DNA of 64,000 bases from Cyanoderma ruficeps (lineage: Eukaryota; Chordata; Aves; Passeriformes; Timaliidae). Positions 25,047-38,727 of the stretch are shown piece after piece. The stretch spans positions 16,109,810 to 16,173,809 of the forward strand of contig VZDJ01000623.1 in assembly GCA_008694505.1 (NCBI GenBank). Reading direction: 5' to 3'. The notes under the pieces are model-generated. The model saw nothing but the letters and a program-made list of their open reading frames with translations, was not told the DNA's origin and searched no databases. Position numbers and translations under genes: made by a program. Every line of letters starts with the position of its first letter. Within the stretch, counting starts at the first letter, position 1.

Positions 25047-26221
25047 CAGGAAGAGTAAAAGTGAGAAAACTTGTGGATTGAGATAAAGATGGTTTTATAG
25101 AGAAAGAAAAGCTGTGTATGCAAACAGAGCAAAATAAGGAATCATTCACCACTTCCCATGGGTAGAAAACTCTTCAGCCATCCCCAGGAAATCAGGGCTC
25201 CATCACATATAATGGTGACTTGGAAGGACAAACACCATTACTCTGAATGTCTTCTCTCCCTGCCTTTCCTCTTCTCTCCCCAGCTTTACATGCTGAGCAT
25301 GATGCTGTATGGTCTGGAATATCTCTTGGGTCAGTTGGGGTCAGCTGTCCTGGCTGTGTCCCCTCCCAAATCCCTGCGCATCCCCAACCCCCTCACTGGT
25401 TGGTTGGGGTGAGGAGCAGAAAAGGCCTTGGCTCTGTGTTCAGCATGAGCACTGCTCAGCAACAGCAAACCCATCCTTGTGTTCATCAACTTTGTTTCCA
25501 GCAAAAATCCAAACTGCATACCAGCTATTCTGGAGAAAATTAACTCTCTCCCAGGCAGAAACATCATACAAAGGCATTATAAAAGTTCACTATGGAGTTA
25601 TCTTGTCTAGAAGGAAAAGGTTGGACTCTATGCAAGTGAACAAAGAAATGTAACACTGCAAAATCACGAGATGCAACTGTTGAAGGAAGATTTCTCCCTG
25701 TCCTGCATAGCTTCATTTTGATGAGGAAAACAGAAGAGTAGCAGAAGCAGTGAAGGGAAAGGGAGCCAAAAGTGAAAACGGCTCTGCTAACAGTAGTTGG
25801 CAGGTTTCTTCCACTTTTTATATAATCGTTAGTATCTGCTATAAAGTCTTTTGTGAGGAAAATAATTTAATGCTATCTTTACAGCCAAAAACAGAGGTAA
25901 AATTGAAGAGAAACTGAGGGAGGCTGAAATTACTGAAGATCACACGAGAAACTGGAAGCATAGAAGGAAACTTTCTGGTTCTTTCTATTGCTGTATTTTA
26001 TTTTTTTCAATTTTATTAGCAATGTGTTGGGCTCATACATGAAAGGAAGCAGAACAGCCTTTTTCATCTCTATTTTCACTGCCTTCATATGAGGTTTAGG
26101 ATATAATCCAGTCTTTTGATTTTCATGGAATAAATTGTAAGTCTCACGGAATTCCATATGACAACAATATAGATATCTGCATTCATCTTGTATCCTACCA
26201 ATTTAAAGTTTAATTAAGCCT

Positions 26222-26283
26222 CTTGCATTAAGTCAAATGCCCTTGCATTAGGTCAAAGTGTTTATATAGTACATATATAGTAC
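26222..26283 (+). repeat. two adjacent small tandem duplications
   Basis: CTTGCATTAAGTCAAATGCC (26222-26241) is followed by CTTGCATTAGGTCAAAGTG (26242-26260), a diverged 20-bp duplication. Just downstream ATATAGTAC occurs twice (26264-26272 and 26275-26283). Confidence 0.75.
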
Positions 26284-26781
26284 TGTGTAGCTCACAGGAA
26301 AGTTTCATCTGTTTTTCTCAGGGCTACAAGCCTTCACAGAAATTGGTGGAGATAGATTAGCAGTGAACAGAGTTGTTTCTGCCCTATGGTGTATATCTCT
26401 GGGTGGAGTTGGCCAAAAAACAGGCAGAGGAAGATAAGTTGGTTCACATTCAGCTGGGAGAGAAGTATATAGGTTAAGTGGTATTAATCACTGAGCAATT
26501 GATTTAGGATTGGATTCTTCCAAAAATTGCAATCTCCTTGATGGCTCATTGGGGCTATCATGTGTTATGATGGGGACAGTTTTCACACTTGATGGGATGA
26601 TAATACCTTTTCCCACTGTGAACAGTTCTTTACATTGATGGGTTTTGCATTTTATGCAAACTCTATGTGACGAACAAAAATGACAGACACTGTAACCTAA
26701 AACTATAAACTAGGCTTCACATATCCCCTGTATTGCTGTCTCTGATGAGATTTTTCTTGCCAGTCTGCTAGGGATTTGAAC

Positions 26782-26844
26782 TTTTTTTTTTTTTTAATAT
26801 TGTTATCCTGTCTTGTAGAATAATTCAATAAATAAATAAATAAA
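26782..26844. repeat. T14 run and (AATA)n microsatellite
   Basis: T14 at 26782-26795 is followed about 30 bases later by AATAAATAAATAAATAAA (26826-26844). Confidence 0.85.
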
Positions 26845-29087
26845 CTGTAAAAGTTTTGGAAGTAAATTTTATTATATGTGTTGTTTTCAAATGACCATAA
26901 ATATTCTTCTTCTGAAGACTCATTAGGGTATGAAGCTTTGGTGGTTAATAGCTTAAGAGGCTTATGAAAAAATCTGGTTATTTTTATGATCGTCTGCTAA
27001 ATTGTTAAATCTGTCAAATTTCATTACCTTTTATAAGTGTGCATTACTTAGAAGACAGCTTTATTAGCATGTTCTTGATAGAGTCCCATTTCAATTCAAC
27101 TGGACAAGAAAATAAGCACTAAAAACATAAGTGTATTGCATTAAACAAAACTGGACCAAGGGAGTATGGCAAAATGAGTAAAGCTCATATTTAATTTCAT
27201 TGTTTCCTCTAGCACAGTGGATAATTTCTTATTCCAACTAATCTATGTGTCATGTCTCTAATCCCCTTACTGCCAAAAATCATCCTACAGCTGGTCCTCC
27301 AGGAGCATTTGGCATTTCTTTTATGAAATTTTCAATTTTATGGAAAGAAGTTTTGCCCATATTTTATGCCCATTGACAAGTAATTATTTTTCGCTTGCCT
27401 AAAAAGTTGGTACAACTGAAGAGTTATTTCCAGTCTATGTGATTGTGTTTGTCTTTGCAAGGAAGGTTAAAACAGACGAGAATGAAATTCAACTTTTCCT
27501 AAATTTTTTTTTTTATTTTTTTTTATTTATTTTGGAGAGCATTTGCCAGGGCTTGCATGGGACCTGCATAGCACATAGAGGTGGTGTGAAGGTCTCTCAG
27601 GGTTTCAGCTCAGCCTATAGCAAATTGCTGATCTGAGAATTAAAAATTACATAAGGGATTAATCATTGTCCTTTCCTGGAAAGCATGTGAAAGAATATAG
27701 GGCTACTTCAGAGGGCTTGTTATAGTACAGGCATGTGTGACCAGAAATTCACTTGGTCCTTACACAAAAGGTCCTGATTTTTTTGATAGTGAATTCCTAC
27801 TGACAATTTGGTAAAGAATCTTGACCTAGTAAAGGTTGTCTGCGTTGTGTTGTCTGAATTTATCACTGTGTTTTCAGTTCTACATCAGTCTTCAATGATC
27901 TGGTACATGCTTTGGCAGTGTGGGCTAGAAACTCTGATGTTAGAAAAGGACTTCAAATTGGCATTTAAAATCTTGTCCTAGAATGCAGTGATAGATTTCA
28001 ATCTGGATCTTATAAATTGTTTTATGCAGATTATGTAGAAAAATTTCCATAAGTTACAAGAAGGTGCCATTTTACACCTTGAGGTTCTGGACATCAGATC
28101 TGTGTCTCAAGACCTGAAAATCCCATTGAATCCCACTGAGAGACAGAGGTTTTTTTGTTAGCTTTTTTTTTTTTTTTTTAATAGCTGATGGAATTTCATC
28201 TAGCTGGTTTTAAAGGAGTAAGAGGTATCCTTCTACCTAGAAATATAAACCTCTGTAATGTCGGTGTCTTTTCTGGCTTGCTGAGTTTAAGTTGCAGTGT
28301 TTTTCTTGTTCATGGATATTAACTGCAGCCAGAAATGGGGAATGTGACAAATATTATTGCACAAAGCTTCCGAGTAGAGTGCACACAGAGGATAATATGG
28401 CCATACAAACTGAGTTGGTTGCAACCAATGTTATTACTCTGAGTGTCAAAGCAACAAATAGTGGCTGGTATCTGCTATAGTTATGCCAATATTTTTGACA
28501 CAAGTTGAATTGAAAGATGTACTGGTTTTCTAGTTCCTTGATGAATGACAAAAGCAAAAATGATGCCTTGCCAAGATGACTTGGACATGTTATTTACTAT
28601 ATATTTCTGGGGCAAAGTAATAATAAATAAGAAATATTTGTCCTGGAAAAGAAAGATTTGCTGGCTGTTTCCTTGCCAACAAAAGATATCTTTTTGCTAA
28701 GCAATGCAACTGTGAAAAAATGCTCATACTATTTGTAAAATATTCCCAAAGCAAGAAATGAGGTTGACTCGGATAAAGCAAACAGCTCTTTCATATGATA
28801 TCCAGAGGTACTAACTGTGGTGGAAGTAGAATTTTGTCCTTTAGCTTTGAAAATAAAGCAGAGCTCTCTAATTTGCCCAAATGTTACAACTGTTACTAAA
28901 ATGCATTGCATTATTTTGTTAATGTATCAAGGCCTTAGTCATTGATCTGGACCTTAGTATGTTCAATTGATAGAAAAAAGATCAGGCAATTTCTCTTCAC
29001 TCCACCTGGCTCAGTGTCAGGAAGGAGAAAACAGAGGAGTGCACAGAGATGGGTCACCATATGCAAAGCAGAGCGACTGTCAGCTGT

Positions 29088-29218
29088 CATAGAATCACTG
29101 AACTGTTCAAGTTGGAAGGGACCTTCCAAAGATTGGTTCTAGCCCCCTTCCATGGACTGGGACACCTTCCACTAGATCAGTGGATCATGGTCAGACCCAA
29201 CCGGGTCTTGAACTCTTA
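29088..29218 (-). mobile_element. short CR1 3' end
   Basis: A CR1 tail on minus. 'catagaatcactgaactgttcaagttggaagggaccttcc' is the reverse complement of the element's 3' terminus. It is followed by 'cttccatggactgggacaccttccactagatca', matching the usual 'ccatgggcagggacaccttccactagacca', and 'aaccgggtcttgaactctta', matching 'acctggccttgaacactt'. About 130 bases remain, non-coding. It belongs to a CR1 group that has the 'gacaccttccactaga' block, as do the copies at 20.2 and 41.2 kb, and unlike the one at 5.4 kb. Confidence 0.9.
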
Positions 29219-32200
29219 ATAGAGTTAAAAATCATCGTCTGGAAGGAGTCTGAAGGCATCAGGATTAAGTTGTTGGAAAGATAAGGATGAAAGTAAGAGA
29301 GGAAAATGACAAAGACATGAAAAGTAAATGAAAGAGGCTGGTGTCATCAGCCAGTAAGTGATGAGAGATAACACTGCTGTTGGAGAAATTTTGCCATTAG
29401 GCTCCCATCTCCATTAGATAGGTTTATTGGCATAGATCAGTTGTGATATTCAGTAGCTTGGACTAAGTGCCTCAAAATGGAGATCACAAGCAAAGAAATC
29501 CCTGCTCAGTTATACTCTTACAGTTTTGCTGACTGGTATTGCTGATATTGCTGACTGATGAGGGGAGAGGCAAATGATGCTTTGTGTACTCTTTTGCACT
29601 TATGCTGTGCAGAGATAATCTGCAAAACTCACATATCACTGTCATATATCCACATACGTGTATATAAAGAACAGAGCATAAAAGGTAGAATGAGATACCT
29701 CAGTTTTTAAGCTAGAGACTTGTAAGGGAGGAGCAAATTCATTGTAACATTTGTTGTTCATGATTGAAGTAATGGGTTTTTATCTGGATAATGTTTATTC
29801 AAATGTATTTAAAGACTGCTGTAAATTAATAATTTTACTGATAATTTATTGGTCTCAGCCTTTGAGATCTGACTGAACAATATAAATTATATGGTTTTCC
29901 TGTATAACTATGTGCAATATGAATATATGAATATAGGTGCTGCAAACTTAACATGAAGCATTGATGGAGAAGCAATGAGAATTATTTCTCAACACAATTT
30001 ACTCCTTACTGAAGACTGGTTAATATAAATACAGAGCATAATACATGTTCTCGAATGTTTTATTAACTTAGTTTGTCTCATTAAAGAGGAATTAATTTCT
30101 GATCTTGCATTTATACATTGTGCAGTATTACTCACAAGAGTAATCCACACTTATTCCTATGAAAATGCTCTTTAACATAACAATGTGTATCCATAAAATG
30201 ATTGAAGCCCATACTCTAAAACAATACATTCTAGATGGGGCTCTAACAGAATTCTAATGGAAGATTTTTTTCTTCTGAAGTGGATATTCTTTATAACAGG
30301 ATTATTTGCTGGAGTACTCTTTATGATATAAGTCAGAGAGTTGACCTGCCACCCATGGTGGAGCTTATGGGCAGATCTACTAAGAATCCAGCCTGAATCT
30401 TCGTACTTGTATGTCAGGTTTTATGCTTGTTGCTGCTTCTAGTTGACAGAGTTGCTGTATTTGACTAGTTGATCATGCTTTTATCCACTGAAAATTAAAA
30501 ATTATTGTAATTGTAACTCAGGCTTTTTCCCCTGTGATGAAACTCAAAAGGTTAAATCATATCTTTGATGTGAGGGCTAAGCCATGTCTTTGATCTGTAA
30601 ACAGGGGCACTAAAGCTGAAAGAGCCTCACCTGTTTGTGAGTAATTACTGTATATTAATCTGAAGTCAAGTCTGAAATTATATTGCTCTATTAGCATATC
30701 AAAGGTTTCCAGAGCAGAATATTATTTGACTAGGAGTTAGCTACTTAAGATAAGCTTGCAGGATGTCAGAAAAGTCATACTGCAAGCATTAAAAAAAACC
30801 CAAAAACAAACTAAAAAGGATTTCTAATCAGCAGAATATATAGCCAAACCCCCCAAAAATTGTATACGAGATATATGAATATAGAGAATTTTATTATGCT
30901 CCATTTCTCACAGTGTAAGTCAGAAGAAAGTAAGGAATGTTGGAACTACATCTTAGTACTTGATGTTTTAGTGGAAGTTAGGATGATATGCTTTTTGTAA
31001 CATATTTCTAATTTTGGTCAGTCTTTTCAAATTTCACTCCAGGTGATTATTATAGCTTTAGAAAGTCAAGAAGGATAGAAATTTAACTATCCCAGTCAGC
31101 TCTAACTGAGTGTGAATAAAGAACTTGTAACAAGAGAGGATGTATGGTTCAAGCCTCCTCTCATTGCAGAGGGAACTGAATTTATGTTGCCAGCTGCAGG
31201 ATGCACTGAGCTGACAAGAATGACCTGGATCAGTCATCTGTGCAAAAAGAAATGCCATGGGTTTAGGTGGGACAATAGAATGATGTGGGTCTTTGCCTGA
31301 GCCACCAATCTAGGAGTCTTGTGGAGTGCCAGGAAAAACTTTCCTTTCAGTGCTTCCCGTTGGGTTTTGTCAGTTCTTTGTGTAGAGGGCTGGGAAACTA
31401 AGCACTGAAATCTGACTCCTCTATAAAAGGAACTTAGGCCCCCACCTGAGATTATGAATTCCATTCCTAGAGCTGAGTGTGGCAATGCTGAGTATCATGG
31501 TACTGAGTGAGCCTCTTGGAAAATCTGGATCTGAGCTATGGCATTGTGAATTATGAACACTGATTTTACAGTTTCATGAAAATAAATGTTGCTGATGATT
31601 GAAAGCACGTCTACATCAATGCCATGGATAGAGGTGGACAAACCTAAAGAAATTTTGAATAAAATCAGCTTGACCTGGAGAAGAGCCTATTCCTTTCTGC
31701 ACTGTATCTTGTCATATTTTGAAAATAAATGACTCCTTATTATTGAACATTACAGAGAAGCAGTAATGGACATATNAAAAAAAAAAAAAAAAAAAAAGAA
31801 AATTAAATAAAAAGATCAAACAATTTGTGCAGTGTTTCATAACTCTATATATTAGCCAAACTTAAATAAAAGTTAAAGTAAAAAGAACAGAAGTGCCTGA
31901 TTCATTACTTAAAATATAGACCATTTTCTTTGTCCTCTGTGAGTTACTACTTCTTGTGCAGGTTATTTGCAGTTCTTTAGAAGTCTCTAGATTAGACACT
32001 TCAAGTTCTTTTTATCAGCTGTCTTGAGAGATTTTACTATGAAAACACACAGTTAAAAAAAAGAAAAGCACAACACCCTGATGCTTGATGCCTTTTTCTA
32101 GAAGAATAATCAATTTTACACTAAGACAAAATTTAATTCCTATATACAATTTCCAGATGCCTGTTGAATAAAATTATTTGCCTTGGTTAGTTAAAGCTTT

Positions 32201-34033
32201 GAGTAGTAATATATAGAAAGTGTATGTGAAAATCCTATCCAAGCATAATAATCAGAACCTGCTTATCTACTAAGTATAATAGAGAGTCTTCTAGGGAAAT
32301 GGACTGATTTTGCATGTTTGGCTCACACAAGTTTCAGTGTAGCACAACATGTATTATTAGTTGTTGTCTGATCTTTAGTTTCTAATTCTCCACTATGCTA
32401 CCCCAATTTTGTGTTCATATTCATTACAAATACCAACACATGCTGGAAGCTTTAAGAGGAAAGGTGTAATTAACTAGTAAAATTTAAAATTAAAGAAACT
32501 GATTTTATAAAAGCTACATGTAAATTATATAGAGAGCCAAGAAAAGTTCAAGAATCGTCAACTGCACATAAAAGTGATTCTGCCACTTCAGAAGCTCTTT
32601 AGTTGAGATGTTAGGGGTTATTCAACAAGGCATCAAATTGTAATTTCTTCCCTAGAATTTGACTGAAATGGACCCATGATGAATGGAGCAACAGGTTTTT
32701 CACCTATTTATTTTTGCTTTTATTGCAGGAGTGACCCTTAAATAATACATAAGTCTAAATTAATGTTGTCAGAGTGGTGTGCAAGACTTTCCCCCTTTGG
32801 ATAGATTTTGGCAATTGTCTTTGTATGTAATGAAACTCAGTTACAAGGTAAAATATATAAAACTTCTTTACCTCAGCAGTATAGCCCATGGGAACATGTA
32901 CAGTAACAGAAGTTCATATGTCAAGTCTAATAAATGACCATTTTTCAATTATTTTCTCCATAATTTTATATCTTTAGTTTAAAATATGCAAGAGATTTTT
33001 CCTTCTTTCCTTAGACAATGCCTCCTATCTCACACCTGAAAAATCACCTAACCTCATTAAGTACAAAGAGACCAATGTTTCAACATTGGTTCATGGGACT
33101 ATCTCATAAAATATTTCCAAAGCCTTATAATTAAGATAATTTTCTTGGATTTCATATGTTGTAGTTACAGCCAATATTAATATTTAAAGCAGATAATGTA
33201 ACTGGAACATGTATGAAAGAATTGAAGGAGTATCTTGAATCTTTTAGGGCATTTTCCATATATTCACTTCTATAAAGTTTACCAGAATAGATAATGGGTG
33301 TGGAGAATGTGAACAATTTGCACCCTGCTTGCCTAGACCAGTCTATATGAATGCATATTTTTGGGCCAGTATCTTGACTTACTGAACTCTGATACTCCAC
33401 CTCATAGCTCCAAGGATGCTATTAGCTCGTTCACAGCTTTGCATTGATCATGTGTAAAAGCATTCTGGTTTTGAGATTGTTCTTTCATACCTTGAAGTGT
33501 AATTCAGAGACATCTCTGAGATGTTGTGTCAGCATTCTTCATAGAGTCACTAGGTTTTGAAAATGGAAAGAAATCTCTACGTCTGCTTTTCACCTTTTTT
33601 ATAGAAACCCTTCTTGTCTGATTGCTATTGCAGAGTGATCTACTACTGTAGGAACGTTCTCCCTCAATTTACCCCCTCCAATGTTTGTTCTCACCTTTAT
33701 TCAGTGCAACTTATGTTTTCGTCATCATCACCATACTCTACTGCATCTTTGCTCTTTGGCTTTAAAGACTGTAATCATCTACATCATCCCTACTTACTAC
33801 TTTTTTTATATTAGACTCAAATTTTGTATCTATAGCCTTTCTTCTATAATCTAGTAGACTTTTTGTCCTCATACCTGTTTTTCCTGATATTTACAGAGCT
33901 GTAGGGAAGAATTTCTAGTAAAAACCACTGAAAACTCTTTGTCTTTCAGCTAAGCCTTTCTTCCTATTTAATTCTCTGCAGCCTCTGTCAAATACTATGG
34001 CTCCAAAAGCTCTTGTAAGATTTCCAGTTTCTT
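29219..34033. other. AT-rich non-coding stretch, no gene seen
   Basis: Unique AT-rich sequence. A single N (31776) sits beside A21. A weak CR1-like start near 33539 was not accepted. Small frames on both strands at 31058-31485 overlap each other and show no domain. Confidence 0.5.
31776..31797 (+). repeat. poly-A run with one N
   Basis: N at 31776 then 21 A. An AATAAA lies at 31724-31729, 48 bases upstream. It could be the tail of an old retrocopy, but the spacing is long and no target duplication was found. Confidence 0.85.
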
Positions 34034-34816
34034 CACAGAATCACAGGACTGTTAAGAGAGGAAATGGCCTCTGCAGATTATCAAGTCCAACTCCCCTCCT
34101 GGGAGAGCAAATGACACAGGAACATGTCCAGGTGGGTTTTGAATGAGTCCAGAGAGGAAGATTCCATGACCCCCCTGGGAAGCCTGTTTCAGTGCTCTGC
34201 TACCCTCAATGTAAAGAAGTTCTTCTGCATGTTGGTATGGATCTTGCATTTTAGTTTGTGGCCATTTCTCCTTGTCCTGTTGCTGGGCATCATTAAAAAA
34301 CAACTTCCTGACACTCACCTTAGAGATACTTATATGTACTGATGAGATCACATCTCAGCTTTCTCTCCTCTAGACTAAACATGTCTCCTCATAAGAGAGG
34401 TGCTGCAGACTTCTTATCAACCTGCCCCAGCAGTTCCATGACTTTCTTGAACTGTGGAGACCAGAAGTGAACACAATACTCCAGACATGGCCTCCTAGCT
34501 GGCCATCGTCTTCCTCACCCCAGGATATTATTGGCCCTCCCGGCAGCAAGGGCACACTGATGGCTCACAGTCAGCTTGTCATCCACAAAAATTCCCAGTT
34601 CCTTCTCCACAGAGCTGCCTTCTTTTCTAGGTCAGGCCCTGACCTGTACTGATATTTAGGGTTATTTCTCCCCAGGTGCAGGACTGAACAGCCTCTGTTG
34701 TACTTTCTAAGGTTTCTCTTCACCCAACTCTTCAGCCTATCAAGGTCCTGTTGAATGGCAGCACAGCCTTCAGGTGTATCAGCCACTGCCCTCAGTTTTT
34801 ATCATCAGCTGAACAT
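34034..34816 (-). mobile_element. CR1 LINE, RT C-terminal region and 3' end
   Basis: A long 5'-truncated CR1 on minus, about 780 bases. The 3' end is at 34034 (cacagaatcacaggactg). Higher up, the minus strand at 34571-34786 encodes a stretch matching the CR1 reverse transcriptase C-terminal part: DLDRLKSWVKRNL, then VLHLGRNNPKYQYR. These follow the family's DLDRLEKWAxRNL and VLHLGRNNPxHQYR motifs. The frame is broken after that by shifts and stops. The 'catctcagctttctctcctctagactaaac' and 'tggagaccagaagtgaacacaatactcc' blocks correspond to the coding region end and 3' UTR. It is inactive, with divergence visibly larger than in the 9.5-kb copy. Confidence 0.95.
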
Positions 34817-37800
34817 CGTTCTCCAGTTCTTTTCTTCTCTTTTTTTCTTTCTTACAGTTTGCCAAAAGATTATATATACTTGGTTTTGGTTCAGTGTCAA
34901 TCTGAGTTAGGATATACTTCGAATTTCTGATGAATTAAAAACTTCCTGGATCCTGCTGCTCTTCAGAAAAACTGTTTTTTCCATCACAAACTGCACAGCT
35001 TGAGCAACTGACAAGAATATCAACATAAAAGAATTTCAAGGTGTGAAAATGCTGGAACAGAGATACCAGGAAGGCAGAAAGAACTCTGTCCATCCCTTGT
35101 TTTGAACTCAGGGGAAGACTGTCTAAACCTAGACACATCAAATGAAATTAAATATTCCAGGTTTTGCAAATAGGAATTTTCTTTTTTTAGGCTATGAAAT
35201 TGAAAAGTCAGAAAGTTGTATTCCTTCATCAAAATGGCATTTGCTAGTATTTTTTTTTTTTGTATTTTTGGCCATCATTTGACATTCTGATATCATATGA
35301 TATTCTGATATTCCAGAATGATAAATCTGATAATGAGTAACTATTGTAAATACTGGAGAAAAAAAGGATTAAAATTCACTGTTAGTATTATGAGATATCA
35401 ATAAAGATATGTAGCCAAGGCAAATTTATTAAAATGGTAGCTCATACATGATCAACTAAATACTTTGAAACACTTATCTACAAATTCAATAATAAGTTAG
35501 GGGGAAAGAAAAAAATCTCACAACAATATTCTTCATGATTAAGATACTTCCAGCAGCAGGAAAAAAACCTGGATAGAAATGTCACTGTATAACATAGATA
35601 AGAGATCTTGCTGAGGCTTGGCACTAATGCTTAAAAAATGAATAATCTGTAAAATGCAGTGCTAGTGGAAACATCTTATTTGTCTAATTACACTTGCAGC
35701 AAAATGCTGTGTGTAGGAAAACAGCATGAGGTGGGGCTATTTAATCTTGTTTAAGTAAACATTATTGCATATTTTTCCTTTTATAAGAGCTCTGATTTGC
35801 ATGTGTACATATTAATTAGCACATTAACTCCACACTGGCTATGAAAAAGAAAATGGTGCTGTTATATTTAGCGTCATGTACCATTCAGCTTTATATACAG
35901 AGAAGTTTTAAAATATGTATGCAATGAGCAAAATGATATAAACTCCTTCAGTTATTTTCATCACTCCTGACCTATAGATTTTTAACCTTACCAACACAAT
36001 TAATATTGAAATTCTAGCATCAATTTTAGTGCTTGTGTAGACTTTATGCTAAAATTCTACTTAGTTACTTGCAATTATGCTGATTTGTTACTAATCTGTG
36101 GCAGGGATTTCGGTAGGTGATTTGGGGTTAAGACTTGCAATTGTATTAAGGCTGGAAGTGAGCTCCATTAAATTTATAAAGATGTTTATAATCTTATAGT
36201 TTTAGTCATGGCTAAAAATATTAACATCAGAGCTTCTTTTTTTTTTAATAAAACACAAAAGATCAGTTTCACAAAAAGACTACTGAACATCAGCCATGTC
36301 TTATAGCTGTATATTTAAAAGGCCAGATATTTAAAAGGGATCTTACTTTACTTAGCAGACAATACCAGCAGACTGATATATTCACTGATTCACTCAAATA
36401 CAGATATTTTCATGGATTTAGCTTTTGAACAGTATTATTTTAATGTGGTCTCAATCCATGCTAATTTAATGTTTAAAATTGTGGATGAACCGAGAGAGAG
36501 GATTTCAGTGTCTCAGAGCATGTTCTCCATCCCCAGATAGAACACTTCCAGAAGGTATCCATTTAACCTTACTTTTGAGAAGATTTGTTATCAGATGTTA
36601 GAAGTTAATGTCATAACCCTATAAATAAGGAAATCTGACTAAATCTTCTCATGGCTATTATGTTCTTCACCTTTCCATTCACTATCTTCTTGATCACCCT
36701 GGAAGCGGAGAGGTATTCCACCAAGATTTTCCTGGTTTTTCCACTCTTTCTAACTCAACTTTGTCCTTCCTTACCCACTTCTGTCAACAAAGTCAGCTGT
36801 ACCTCAGCCCCTCAGTTTTAGGGCAGCAAAAGTGCCTTTATCTGCCTCTCTAAGAAACTTTGAGCTAGTGATGGTCTTCAGAAACGTTTGTGCAAATGGA
36901 AGATGTTCACACCGAAACACTCGTATTCCTGGCAGCACTTAATTGCTGCTTGTAAAACTAATTTAACCATTAGGAAGTACCTTAGTTTGTGCAGAATGCT
37001 GAAGCAGTTGACTTATGATTCAGAGCTCAGCATAATTTGAGGTGATTTTCTCATAATAAGAATTCTTTTATTTGCAGTTCTTTTAATAAGGCTACAGTGG
37101 TACTGACAAAATATTATGTCTAAATAAGAAAGGCAATATTTGAAGGAATTAACTAGAAAAGCAAGTTAATAGTGTTTTGTGAAGGCAAGGATGTGATGAT
37201 CAAAGTACCTGCAGGACCCAATCCCCATATCTTTGGGCTTATCAGGCTTTTTTAATGCACAAATATACCTGCAACTTCTTTAATTTCAACACGCAATCTA
37301 TTTACTGGGAAAAAGTACTGCAAAAGCACAGTCTGCTTTGAAAATATTCCACTGTGAAAACAGCAATGACAAAGTCCACTATCAATAATTTACATACCAA
37401 CACATTCTGTTCCCAAGTTAACAAATGCCTGTTAGATTCCCATATGCAAACATTGCCAGAAATCCTAAAAATCATGGGTTTATACCACTGATCATCCCCA
37501 TAGGATTTTTAGTTAGTTTTAAGGTTAGAGCTGCTGTACCTGACTTCAGCTGCATGTTTGTTACCTATATATGTCCACAGACAAGTCTTTAGCCAATGGA
37601 AGTACTTGCACATCTGAATATCTATTTTAGCAAGGTGTGAAGCATCCTTCAGAAGTGCCTCAGCCTTGCTACTGACTTTTGGAAGCCCTTAGCTCATTGG
37701 CTTTGTCTCAATGCTGAACCTTAAGTATTTGAAATAAAGTGAAATTTCGGTCTTGGGTAATTTATGTGCCCTGAGCCTTTCATGTGAATATAAAGAACAT

Positions 37801-38727
37801 ATTCCTCATGAATCAAAAGGTACCAGTTTTGAACAGGGAGCTGTAGAGAAGAATTCCCTAAAGGAGAAAAAAGGTTAATCATTACCCAGGTTTATTCAAA
37901 CTGAGGCCTCACTGCACAGATAGCCTCTTGCTGTTCTCTCTTAGGCAGGGTTTCATCTATGACGGTAAATCTAAATTTACTAAAAAAAACACCCAAGCTT
38001 TCTCTGGACTGCCAGATGTTTTTATTTAAAATACTGGACCATATTGGACAAAATACTGATAAAAATGCTTTAGATTTGTGAGTGCTAAAGAGGGAGTTCT
38101 ATAAAACACAGAGCCATTATTGATCTAATTGCTGTGCATGGATAACTGGCTAAGTCAAATTACATCAGTTCAAGAAAAATGAACATAATCAAAAACATCT
38201 GACAAAGCATACCAGCTAATTTTTTTTGTCCAAAGGCCGTATTTATGCCTCACAGATTCTATGGGACAATAGTTGTTTTTTCCCCCAAACGATATTTTTT
38301 CCTATTTTCAGTAGTCAGACATGTCTCTGCTTCAGAATGAAATCTCCATTTATGACTGATGTTGTGTTCCTCAGGTGATATTTTTTAATTCAATAATTTC
38401 ATTTCAATATTTAATTAAACGCTGTGCATGTCTTTGGTGAGAAGTGCTGAGCAAGCAAGTCAAATGCATCTGTTTGCCATGGGTTAGGTCAGGACAGACT
38501 TAAGCACATGCATTAATTACTGTGCAATAACAAGGTCCATGTGAAGGATTTTTGAGTATTTCTTGTCTCTGTGACAGAGTAGTTTTTAATACGCAGAACA
38601 ATGCACAGCTGCAGAAACAGTTTACTTTTAATTCCCCTTTCCTGCTTTGCTGGAGAGGTGGTTGTTGGCATTCAGGAGAAGCAGGATGCTAAATTTGTTA
38701 CTTCTGGCCTTATGAGCTTGGTCGCAG
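34817..38727. other. AT-rich non-coding stretch, candidate conserved elements
   Basis: No gene. Two sub-stretches are rich in intact homeodomain, octamer and forkhead-like words (35683-35830 and 38380-38560), as seen in some developmental enhancers, but conservation cannot be tested here. There is a T10 run at 36237-36246 and a 12-bp direct repeat ATATTTAAAAGG at 36311 and 36328. Confidence 0.45.
35284..35311. repeat. 18-bp-period direct repeat ATTCTGATAT
   Basis: ATTCTGATAT occurs at 35284-35293 and 35302-35311 around the near palindrome GATATCATATGATAT. This is a small local duplication. Confidence 0.8.

Larger units (their letters stand above)
25047..29087. other. AT-rich non-coding stretch with simple repeats
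   Basis: No gene is recognised. The stretch 25240-25430 is locally GC-richer and open in several frames at once, on both strands, which argues against a single coding exon. It also holds T14 at 26782-26795, an (AATA)n run at 26826-26844, T/A tract 27504-27533 and T17 at 28163-28179. Confidence 0.5.

Noticed and set aside
25240..25430. GC-richer stretch open in several frames
   Set aside because: Open in competing frames and on both strands, with no splice or domain support.
33530..33600. CATAGAGTCACTAGGTTTTG, similar to a CR1 3' end on minus
   Set aside because: Only the first dozen bases fit and the next CR1 blocks do not follow.
37740..37800. 'cttgggtaatttatgtgccctgagcc', resembling a MIR core
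   Set aside because: The head and the 3' part of MIR are missing around it; likely chance.
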